64,000 nucleotides of DNA from JAEUIE01 sp047602475 (GTDB lineage: Bacteria; Planctomycetota; Planctomycetia; Gemmatales; HRBIN36): NCBI GenBank assembly GCA_047602475.1, contig JASGHE010000002.1, positions 310,001-374,000 on the forward strand, written 5' to 3'. Under the pieces are notes generated by a model. That model made no database searches and was not told the origin of the DNA. It was given only the letters and a program-made list of their open reading frames with translations. Positions 1 to 6,746 of the stretch are shown one piece after another. The first letter of the stretch is position 1. Every line of letters begins with the position of its first letter. The translations under genes were made by a program, and so were the position numbers.

Positions 1-139
1 AGCCCGCGCCTGCACCGACATTGACCACTGTTCGGGCGCTACCCAGAGCGGTATGAATCCGCTCTCGAAAGGTCGGTTCCTCCCGTCTCGTCTTCGCATA
101 CCCCTGGCCAATGGTGTCGTAACTCATCCCTTTTGACAT
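1..139 (-). CDS. SAM-dependent methyltransferase, N-terminal fragment (runs off window)
   Basis: Reading leftwards from an ATG at 139 (or the second ATG at 127) gives about 46 residues that stay open to the window edge. The protein begins with MSYDTIGQGYAKTR after the second Met and reaches NVGAGAG, which is the glycine-rich SAM-binding motif I of class I (UbiE/Methyltransf_11-like) methyltransferases. This N-terminal layout (short helix with a tyrosine, then R-x-I-x-x-AL, then GAGAG) is common in small-molecule or quinone-type methyltransferases, but the substrate cannot be told from so short a piece. The remainder lies to the left of base 1. Start 127 would match the usual beginning of the family; no clear ribosome site decides between the two. 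Confidence 0.72.
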   Translation of the reverse strand, partial: MSKGMSYDTIGQGYAKTRREEPTFRERIHTALGSARTVVNVGAGAG

Positions 140-238
140 CGGTAACCCTGAGAAACTGATCGGTGATGAGGGTTCATTCTCTTCTTTGGTAGTGGAGAAG
201 TCAAACATACGGAGGAGTTGCCTTGTGTTCTCGCTCGG

Positions 239-1261
239 TCAAGGCAGCTTCTGAAGTGCGTGCGCTATTTCGTGCCGTTCGGGCAACAGCGTCAGCACCG
301 CGGGAAGCCAACGGGCGTGGATGGAGAACTTCTTCGTGGAGACGAGCCGGGGAAACGTCAGGTAGTCGTCGAACCGAGCATCGCCTTTGGCCCGAAACGA
401 GACGCCATATTCTTTTCGGTCGCCGGCGAAGGATCTGGTCCAGTTGAGGAACTCGATGGTATTGAATAGCGTGATATCAATATCGCCAAGGTGCAGCACC
501 TCAAAGACGTGTTCAGCCATCGTCAGGCGGAACATCATCCCGGGGAGCAGGCCGAGCTGTTCCTCGGCTGCACGGTCAACATTGACGTTGATGTTATCCC
601 ACCAGTAATGAGTCATGGCCAGACCGTGGAACGTGTTGTCTTTGATTTCGTACTTGCCCTTCCAGACATCCTCGTCGGGCTTGGGGAAGCGGAGGTACGT
701 TTTGTTCTTGGGCACCTTGGCTTCAGTGGCCGGCGTCAAAACGATCACCTCCTGCGGTCCCGGCCAGGGCTTGCCATCCGACACCAGACCATCGTTCTGC
801 ATTTCATTCCAATCCATTCGGTACAGCGTCACGACGTAATCGCCGGGCGGCACCGTCACCAGGCCCGGCTCATCCTGGGGTTCGTCATCGTGGATCGGCA
901 GGGTGTTCGGCGTATCAACCCGCAGCTTGCCCGATGGCAGTTTCAAGTACGCCTTCTGTGGCTTCAGCCAGCGGGCCACCGCCAATTCTTTCTTCGTGAG
1001 AGGCGGCCCGACAACGACCTCAGCCACCACCTCATCATCCTGAAAGAGTGCGTAAGCGATATACCAACCTTCTTTTGCCAGCTTGCGAAGTTTCTTATCA
1101 CACTCAGCTTCGTCGTCCGCAAAGCCGCCCTGAAAATCGGCTTCGGAGTTTTTGAGATGCTCGAGGCTCGACTCGTCGAAGAGATAAACGATCAAGCCTT
1201 CATTGTAAACATCGAGCCGGTGAGCGCCCGGACGTATGCCGGGCCAGGGGGATGCAGACAT
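239..1261 (-). CDS. hypothetical protein, about 340 aa
   Basis: This is an open frame of about 340 codons with good planctomycete-like codon use. The reading frame extends to an ATG at 1294, but the ATG at 1261 is preceded by GGAGG at a 5-base spacing and is taken as the start (protein begins MSASPWPGIRPG). No signal peptide or membrane helix is visible. I do not recognise the family. The chain contains a proline/glycine stretch near PPGDYVVTLYRMDW that looks like a beta-sandwich strand and a C-terminal acidic/aromatic region. It may be a cytoplasmic protein of unknown role. It has no operon partner, since the next gene to the left starts 100 bases away and the right side is non-coding. Confidence 0.7.
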   Translation of the reverse strand: MSASPWPGIRPGAHRLDVYNEGLIVYLFDESSLEHLKNSEADFQGGFADDEAECDKKLRKLAKEGWYIAYALFQDDEVVAEVVVGPPLTKKELAVARWLKPQKAYLKLPSGKLRVDTPNTLPIHDDEPQDEPGLVTVPPGDYVVTLYRMDWNEMQNDGLVSDGKPWPGPQEVIVLTPATEAKVPKNKTYLRFPKPDEDVWKGKYEIKDNTFHGLAMTHYWWDNINVNVDRAAEEQLGLLPGMMFRLTMAEHVFEVLHLGDIDITLFNTIEFLNWTRSFAGDRKEYGVSFRAKGDARFDDYLTFPRLVSTKKFSIHARWLPAVLTLLPERHEIAHALQKLP

Positions 1262-1470
1262 AGGAACCTCCGCTGAACCGCACTCGCATGTCATGGTTTG
1301 TGTCTACTCACGGCAACCATGCTTGAAGGGACATTCTGTGCTTGGGTGTAGAGGAGTCAATGAGTGATGTAGGGTGGGTCAAGCGGTATCCGCGCCGCCC
1401 CACCATACGAAGCCCAGCGTCTACGGAGCTGTACAGTAGTGAACACCTGTCAAAATGACCTGCCGCAGTG

Positions 1471-1914
1471 CCGTGCGCACCTGTTTCAGTGGGTTCAACT
1501 TCAAGAATTGAAGATGTGGAGATGCGCGGGCTTCGGGGGAGACCCGAACAACCTTCAGGTTTTGTGGCACTGTTCTGGCGGTACTCCGACAGAGCAGTGC
1601 GAACTCTGCAGAGTTTTTGCACCTTATCACTGCTCTCGGCGTACCGAGAACAGTGCCACGTCTCCGTGCGCGCGCCTGTTTTGGTGGGTTCAACTTCAAG
1701 AATTGAAGATGTGGAGATGCGCGGGCTTCGAGGAACTTCAGAACAACCTACAAGAATCGTGGCACTGTTCTGGCGGTACTCCGACAGAGCAGTGCGAACT
1801 CTGCAAAGTTTGTGCACCTTATCACTGCTCTCGGCGTACCGAGAGCAGTGCCACACCCCCGTGCGCGCACCTGTTTTGGTGGGTTCAACTTCAAGAATTG
1901 AAGATGTGGAGATG
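1471..1914. repeat. tandem repeat, 195-base period (two full units and a partial third)
   Basis: The string GGGTTCAACTTCAAGAATTG recurs at 1491, 1686 and 1881, exactly 195 bases apart. Units one and two are nearly identical over their full length; the third diverges after about 1914. Each full unit carries two hairpins: 1568-1599 and 1628-1655 in unit one, and the same shifted by 195 in unit two. Both have GTAC in the loop. The arm GTGGCACTGTTCT (1564-1576) can also pair with AGAACAGTGCCAC (1647-1659), so the unit can fold either as two hairpins or as one long stem. A third small palindrome, CTTCAAGAATTGAAG, precedes each pair. Confidence 0.85.
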
Positions 1915-2140
1915 CACAGACTCCCAGGAACTCCACAAGTTGATTCCCGGGTGGGGTGAAGAGGGCTTCAAGTACCACAGCGCCGTGCGCACGCAAGTTG
2001 GTTGGAGTACCAGGTGATCTGTTCAGTAGTGAACAGGGTTTCGTGGTGGGCATAATTCAGGTCTGGGTGGAATGGGGTTAGCTGTTGTCTGGGTGCGAGC
2101 GTGCTGTCACGGGTGAACGGCCCTGATAGTTGGTGAATTC

Positions 2141-2321
2141 TTTTGCCTGAAAGGCATCGCCTCCACAGCCCAAGGTTGCCGAGCACTCTCGGCTACCTTG
2201 GGTAATGAAGATTGCATACTCCGTTCCCTGAAAGGGAACCATCGAACACGCACTGAGGTACCCTGGGTAGCGACGAGTACATCGCAACCCAGGGCTTTGG
2301 CGGTAATGCCCTTCAGGCATG
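2141..2321. repeat. double-hairpin element (GTAC-loop family, variant)
   Basis: Two hairpins lie in this element. The left one has stem CCCAAGGT/ACCTTGGG and a loop containing GCACTC. The right one has stem CCCTGGGT/ACCCAGGG and a loop containing GAGTAC. Flanks TGCCTGAA and TTCAGGCA form an outer inverted repeat. The architecture matches the elements at 1564, 28186, 29684, 45122 and 49364, although the stem sequences differ. Confidence 0.6.
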
Positions 2322-2604
2322 GAAAAGAAGTTTCCAACATCTTTGAAGACGCTCACTCTACGGTCTACCCTTATTGTACATCAGTATACTAATCAGCTAG
2401 TGTACAGGGTGGGAATGGTTTATGGCACTCCACCGATCAGTGGCTGGAGCATAGTCGTTGCACGGTTGGAGCGGAAGATTATGGCAAAAAGGGGATTCTC
2501 TCTTGTCAACCGAAGTCCAAATGGATCTAACAGTAAGAAGAACCAAAGTATCGATCTTGACTCACACATTGATCGTGGCTATCTCGCCCGCTTGAGGAAA
2601 AGAT

Positions 2605-3207
2605 ATGTCTCATACAATTCCTGGTCTGAAAGGAAAGTTCGGAACGATCATGGCTGACCCACCGTGGCAGTTCAACAATCGTACAGGGAAGGTGGCGCCA
2701 GAATATCGGCGGTTGCGACGTTACCCAACTATGACTCTAAAAGAGATATGTGAGTTGCCAGTCGAAGTTCATGCTGCTGAGCGGAGTCACTTGTATCTTT
2801 GGGTTCCAAACGCATTGCTCCGGGAAGGGCTCGAAGTAATGGCTGCGTGGGGGTTCACCTACAAGACTACAGTGACTTGGTTAAAGATCAGGAAGGATGG
2901 CGGCCCTGATGGACGTGGTGTGGGTTTCTATTTCCGAAACGTGACGGAAACGATTTTGTTCGGTGTAAAAGGTTCTATGCGAACCTTAGCGCCAGGCAGA
3001 CGACAAGTAAATATGCTCGCTACACGGAAGCGAGAACACTCACGAAAGCCGGACGAGATTTATGAAATTGTTGAAGCATGCAGCCCTGGCCGATACTTAG
3101 AATTATTTGCGCGAGTTCAACGTGAAGGGTGGAAACAGTTCGGCAACGAGGTTGAAACCTATTTATCTCGACAAAGGAAATGTAATCGTTCTATCTCGGC
3201 AGCCTAG
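2605..3207 (+). CDS. MT-A70 family DNA (adenine-N6) methyltransferase
   Basis: The 200-residue protein carries the catalytic tetrad DPPW at residues 18-21 (context GTIMADPPWQF) and the later MT-A70 block SHLYLWVPNALL, followed by GFTYKTTVTWLKIRKDGG and FYFRNVTE. These mark the bacterial MT-A70 branch that transfers a methyl group from SAM to adenine N6, probably in DNA. Length is normal for these compact enzymes. The start at 2605 has GAGG 7 bases upstream. No restriction endonuclease is adjacent, so it looks like an orphan enzyme. Its stop overlaps by four bases the stop of the convergent DGQHR gene on the other strand. Base composition is AT-richer than the core genes further right, consistent with an acquired island (inference). 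Confidence 0.88.
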   Translation: MSHTIPGLKGKFGTIMADPPWQFNNRTGKVAPEYRRLRRYPTMTLKEICELPVEVHAAERSHLYLWVPNALLREGLEVMAAWGFTYKTTVTWLKIRKDGGPDGRGVGFYFRNVTETILFGVKGSMRTLAPGRRQVNMLATRKREHSRKPDEIYEIVEACSPGRYLELFARVQREGWKQFGNEVETYLSRQRKCNRSISAA

Positions 3208-4307
3208 TCCGATTCAATTCCCGATTGTTCCAGCATCTCGCGACTAAGTTTGGATTCCCCAGAAGTTCCAGGGGGGTAGTTAGCTGTTGATAACTCCGAA
3301 TCTTTTATCTTGATCCTCTTAAAGATCTCCATGACACTGTCGAACTCAATTGAACCATCGGATTCCCCGGTTTCCAAGTAAACATGTTTGAAGAATCGCA
3401 TGCAAGCATTGAATCCTTGTGCTCTATTTAAGATGTTGCCTTGTTCAGCAGAATGCCAAGCTTCGTTCCATCTTGATGCGACTGCATCAAAATAGGTCCA
3501 GATAACATCGGCTATGACATCATCCTTTTTGCTTGCGAATAAGGACCGAAGAATCAATTTTGGCTGTTGACTCTTTGGCGGTTCAGGCAACTCTTTTCCC
3601 CTCTTAAGGGCATCCCTGTCTCGCATGGGGTCGTCAGAAATATATGGAACTAGAGCCTCAACCAACGCTGCCTGCGTGATAAATTCATACTGCTCACCAG
3701 TTGCCGCACCAAGAATCTTGATGCGACCTTTCAGAGGGCTATCCTTCTCCTTGTTTAATAGCCTCGCTATTTGATGGCAGGTCTTGATCGGGCTGCGTTC
3801 AGTTTGGAATGCATACAAATCGTACACTAACGATCTATTGACCTTAGTCTGATTCAAGTTAATTGTTGCGAATGTCATCGCTTGATCCTGCAAGTCCATG
3901 TCAACAAATACAACTACAACTAATTGAAAAGTATCTTCATAACCACTCAGTCCTGCAATTCTGTGCTGGCCATCGATTATCTTAGCAACTTCAGGGCTGT
4001 CTTTAATTTTTAGTGTTTTCTGGACTGGATCATACTTAGCATCTTTGCTGCTTATTGACAGTATTACAGAAGTTGGGAAAGTTGCATCCATGTTTCGTAC
4101 GTACTGTTTCAGCTCCTTTACCCTATCCGGTTTGATTTCTCTCTGTATGCCTACAATTCGTTCTATGTCACGTTCTTCTATCCTTCGTATATCAGAATAT
4201 GAAATGGACAGTACATCCTTCGCCGCAATGACGCAGCTATAGAACTTGCCAATAGGCTGGGTAATTTCCAGGCAAGGTGCATTTATCCAAGCAATTGATT
4301 TGCTCAT
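3204..4307 (-). CDS. DGQHR-domain protein (DndB-like)
   Basis: The 367-residue protein contains IDGQHRIAGL at residues 111-120, the signature of the DGQHR family (related to DndB and to ParB-like folds). It is followed by the usual FATINLNQTKV segment near residue 146. Upstream, RRIEERDIERIVGIQRE followed by KPDRVKELKQYV is also typical of the family N-terminus. Such proteins occur beside DNA phosphorothioation or other DNA-modification and defence loci, where DndB acts as a regulator; other members are uncharacterised. Its ATG overlaps the stop of the upstream membrane-protein gene (ATG at 4305-4307), so the two are translationally coupled. It is convergent with an MT-A70 methyltransferase. 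No dndA/C/D/E genes are seen in the window, so a Dnd role is not supported. Confidence 0.85.
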   Translation of the reverse strand: MSKSIAWINAPCLEITQPIGKFYSCVIAAKDVLSISYSDIRRIEERDIERIVGIQREIKPDRVKELKQYVRNMDATFPTSVILSISSKDAKYDPVQKTLKIKDSPEVAKIIDGQHRIAGLSGYEDTFQLVVVVFVDMDLQDQAMTFATINLNQTKVNRSLVYDLYAFQTERSPIKTCHQIARLLNKEKDSPLKGRIKILGAATGEQYEFITQAALVEALVPYISDDPMRDRDALKRGKELPEPPKSQQPKLILRSLFASKKDDVIADVIWTYFDAVASRWNEAWHSAEQGNILNRAQGFNACMRFFKHVYLETGESDGSIEFDSVMEIFKRIKIKDSELSTANYPPGTSGESKLSREMLEQSGIESD

Positions 4308-4918
4308 TGTGCTGCTCCTGTATCTTTATCCTGGTTATTTTCAGCAGGCAATGCAGTTGCTTCAGGGGTTGTTATCTGATCTGGTTTTGGTTTCCTTGAT
4401 CTCGATGTCCTTCTTGCATTGACCTTGTTGCCTAGTGAAGTTACTTCGTCGTCACCAGCCAACTTAATGTCTGGTGTATCGATCTGCTTCTCTAGTATCA
4501 GTGAGGCTGCAGACACAATCATTCCTGCGATAAAAAACGGTATTGTCAATTTCGCATACAAATTAGTGTCTATTATACTGCTATCTTTTACATATATGAT
4601 GGTTGACAAGAGGGTAGACAGAATGATCAATATAACAATAACGGTGATTAATAGTGGTCTCATTGGAAAGTAGCCACTAGGGTTGTTTCTTGAAACAATG
4701 TATAGAGTGCCCGATAAGATGCTTGCTGTGTAAAGAGCAAATTCTCCGTGACTAACATAATCAGACAGGTCAGGGTTTTTCTTAGTTAGGATTTGTACTA
4801 ACAATAGCAACCATGTTGGTAAAAGGCCTAATGCCAATGTCAATACCGTCCATATTGACACATCTCCAATTTCGGTCCAGCTTGGTCGTCTGTATTTATG
4901 AGGTGTTAGCGTTGGCAT
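4304..4918 (-). CDS. four-helix membrane protein, operon partner of DGQHR protein
   Basis: The protein has 204 residues. Four hydrophobic segments are visible at about residues 20-43, 58-78, 87-110 and 121-142, followed by a polar cytoplasmic-looking tail rich in Arg, Lys and Pro (RRTSRSRKPKPD) and acidic residues. I recognise no family. The stop overlaps the start of the DGQHR gene by four bases, a strong sign of one operon and a shared function. A small multi-helix membrane protein coupled to a DNA-binding-type or regulatory protein resembles effector/sensor pairs of defence systems, but that is inference only. The tract is AT-rich relative to flanking genes. No strong ribosome site is seen at the start. 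Confidence 0.72.
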   Translation of the reverse strand: MPTLTPHKYRRPSWTEIGDVSIWTVLTLALGLLPTWLLLLVQILTKKNPDLSDYVSHGEFALYTASILSGTLYIVSRNNPSGYFPMRPLLITVIVILIILSTLLSTIIYVKDSSIIDTNLYAKLTIPFFIAGMIVSAASLILEKQIDTPDIKLAGDDEVTSLGNKVNARRTSRSRKPKPDQITTPEATALPAENNQDKDTGAAQ

Positions 4919-5328
4919 AAGGAATTGACTCGTTGATGGTCATCTTTACAGAATCTGCCGCAAATTACGGCATTGGGAACTCATCAGAAGAAGCAAGAAT
5001 GGCATCGTAGACACAAGAAGGAATCGAAGCAAGAAAAATACTGGCAGATCATCCTGACTGCTAGAGTACTATGGCTTGATCCCAAGCCGTTCGCGTGCCA
5101 AGGTACGCATGTCTTATTCTAATCACACAAGCTATTGATAAGGTGTTTTTTAGTGATGGTAAAGAAGTCGATCTTCTAGCGGAGACATTAAGCCTACGCA
5201 GCACAGTTAGCCGGTAATCCCGGCTAACTGTGGCACCGGAGCAGCCGTCTGAATTGTTACAAGCATACGAGGCACCATGTTTGCCCATACTCAGGGGGCT
5301 AACGCCCCCCGCTCGCAATCATGCCCGC
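4919..5328. other. intergenic, two hairpins
   Basis: This is a 410-base gap without a convincing gene. It holds a perfect 12-base-pair hairpin at 5203-5231 (ACAGTTAGCCGG / CCGGCTAACTGT), followed by GTGGCAC as in the double-hairpin repeats. A second hairpin at 5294-5309 (GGGGGC-TAAC-GCCCCC) lies just beyond the stop of the leftward DUF1552 gene and may help end its transcript, though no T-run follows it. Confidence 0.55.
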
Positions 5329-6642
5329 CTACAAGTTCGTCAACACCCCATTACTATCCCCGAACCGCTTCTGCTCAATCCCCAGGCGTTGCAGCATGGC
5401 GACATACAAGTTCGTGATGGGTGTGTTGAAGGCGTATTTCACGTGGCGGCCGGGGTTTAACGTGCCGCTGCCTTTGCCGAAGAGCAGGATCGGTAGCTGG
5501 TCGTGGTTGTGGCGGTTGCCGTCGCCGATGCCGGAGCCGTAGAGGAGCATCATGTTGTCGAGCAACGTGCCATTTCCTTCCTTGACGGCTTTCAGCTTGG
5601 TGATGAGGTAGCTCAGGTGTTCGATGTGGAACTCGTTGATCTTGGCGATCTTTTCGAGCTTGGCTTTGTCGCCGCCGTGGTGGGAGCAGTCGTGGTGGCC
5701 TTCGGGCACGCCGATGAACTTGTAGCTGCGGTTACTGCCTTCGTTGGCGAAGACGAAGGTGCTGAAGCGGGTGAGGTCGGCCTGGAAGGCGAGGACCTGC
5801 AGATCGGCCAGCGTTTTCATGTGTTCGCTGTAGTCCTTCGGGATGCCGGTGGGCTTCTCGATGGGGGGCTTGATCCTGGCGTCTTCCTTCTTGTTGCGGT
5901 TGAGCCGGCCTTCCATCTCGCGGAGGGAGGTGAGGTACTCATCGAGCTTGCGGCGGTCGGCTCCGCCGAGCTTGCTTTCCAGGCTCTTGGCGTCGTCGCG
6001 CACGGCATCGAGCACGCTGAGGCGATCATCATTGTTCTTGGGCGTGCCGTAGAGGCGGTCGAAAATTTGCTTCGGATCAGTTTCCTTGGGCATGGGCGTT
6101 TGTTCGCTGCGCCAGGAGAGGTTGTTCGAGTAGGCGCAGGAGTAGCCCGAATCGCAACCGCCGGCGTTGGCGCCCTTGTCGCAACCGATTTCGAGCGAGG
6201 CGAGTTTGGTGAGATGGCCGAACCGGGAGGCGGCGACCTGATCGACCGACATGCCGATGCGGATGTCTGCCCCGGCGGTCTTCTTGGGCTGGCTGCCGGT
6301 GAGGAAGGCGGACATGGCACGGGCATGGTCGCCGGGGCCATCGCCGTTGGCGCGGGCCTTGTCAGCGGTGAGGCCGGAGAGAACGCTGAAGTCGTTCTTG
6401 TGTTCAGCCAGCTTGCTCAGGAGCGGGGTGAGTTTGTATTGGCTGCCTTCTTCGGCTGGAGTGAAGTTCTCCATATTGAGGCCGTTGGGCACATAGACGA
6501 ACGCCATGCGGAGGGGAGCCTTGGCGGCTTCGGTGGAGGCAGCCATGATGCCACGGGGCAGCATGCCTTCGAGGAAGGGCAAGGCAATGGCGGCTCCGAC
6601 TCCTTTGAGCAGTGTTCGGCGATCGAGGGGCTGACTGGTCAT
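5329..6642 (-). CDS. DUF1552 family exported protein
   Basis: The 437-residue protein starts with a twin-arginine-like leader (DRRTLLKGVGAAIALPFLEG, residues 7-26), indicating export by Tat. It then follows the DUF1552 pattern: RMAFVYVPNGLNMENFTP, a GLTADKARANGDGPGDHARA segment, and near the C-terminus MLLYGSGIGDGNRHNHDQLP followed by ILLFGKGSGTL. DUF1552 proteins are almost confined to planctomycetes, verrucomicrobia and relatives and are normally encoded next to a large PSD cytochrome protein, as here (6727-9075, same strand, upstream). The pair probably forms an exported redox or hydrolase complex; the reaction is unknown. The length is normal and the frame is intact. Confidence 0.9.
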   Translation of the reverse strand: MTSQPLDRRTLLKGVGAAIALPFLEGMLPRGIMAASTEAAKAPLRMAFVYVPNGLNMENFTPAEEGSQYKLTPLLSKLAEHKNDFSVLSGLTADKARANGDGPGDHARAMSAFLTGSQPKKTAGADIRIGMSVDQVAASRFGHLTKLASLEIGCDKGANAGGCDSGYSCAYSNNLSWRSEQTPMPKETDPKQIFDRLYGTPKNNDDRLSVLDAVRDDAKSLESKLGGADRRKLDEYLTSLREMEGRLNRNKKEDARIKPPIEKPTGIPKDYSEHMKTLADLQVLAFQADLTRFSTFVFANEGSNRSYKFIGVPEGHHDCSHHGGDKAKLEKIAKINEFHIEHLSYLITKLKAVKEGNGTLLDNMMLLYGSGIGDGNRHNHDQLPILLFGKGSGTLNPGRHVKYAFNTPITNLYVAMLQRLGIEQKRFGDSNGVLTNL

Positions 6643-6671
6643 AGCAAAGTCCTGAGTCCTGAGTCCTGAGT

Positions 6672-6746
6672 ATACCAGCCCGACGCGCTAGCGAGGGTGA
6701 ACCTTGCGATTGCACGCGCTCCCTTGCTAGCGCTGCGGGCTGGTAT
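6672..6746. repeat. palindromic repeat, family A (copy 1)
   Basis: ATACCAGCCCG-CGCGCTAGCGAGGG is answered by CCCTTGCTAGCGCTGCGGGCTGGTAT. It is one of five related palindromes in the window (12766, 36811, 39968, 41140). It sits between the PSD gene and the downstream DUF1552 gene, and its right arm supplies the last codons and the TAG stop (within GCGCTAGC) of the PSD gene. It could act as a processing or attenuation hairpin inside the operon. Confidence 0.8.

Larger units (their letters stand above)
1295..2604. other. 1.3 kb non-coding, repeat-rich interval
   Basis: No convincing gene is seen here. Frames of 90-190 codons are open on both strands at 1308-2017, but they are products of a tandem repeat whose 195-base period is a multiple of three. 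The interval holds that tandem array (1471-1914) and a separate double-hairpin element (2141-2321). The last 200 bases are AT-richer and lead into the methyltransferase gene at 2605. Confidence 0.6.

Noticed and set aside
1471..1914. CRISPR-like array
   Set aside because: Repeats are 195 bases with near-identical whole units and no short spacer pattern; no cas genes are nearby.
1308..2017. Long open frames on both strands with repeated protein segments
   Set aside because: They arise because the 195-base repeat period is divisible by three; composition and hairpins fit non-coding DNA.
2319..2657. 112-codon frame before the MT-A70 gene
   Set aside because: It overlaps the methyltransferase start, spans the end of a repeat and encodes nothing recognisable; an N-terminal extension by frameshift could not be supported.
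3204..4307. Complete Dnd phosphorothioation system
   Set aside because: Only the DGQHR (DndB-like) protein is present; no dndA, C, D or E homologue is seen in the window.
5061..5318. 85-codon leftward frame
   Set aside because: It runs through two hairpins and has no ribosome site or recognisable product.
5503..6669. 388-codon frame opposite the DUF1552 gene
   Set aside because: It is the shadow of a GC-rich gene; the DUF1552 frame has signal peptide and family motifs.
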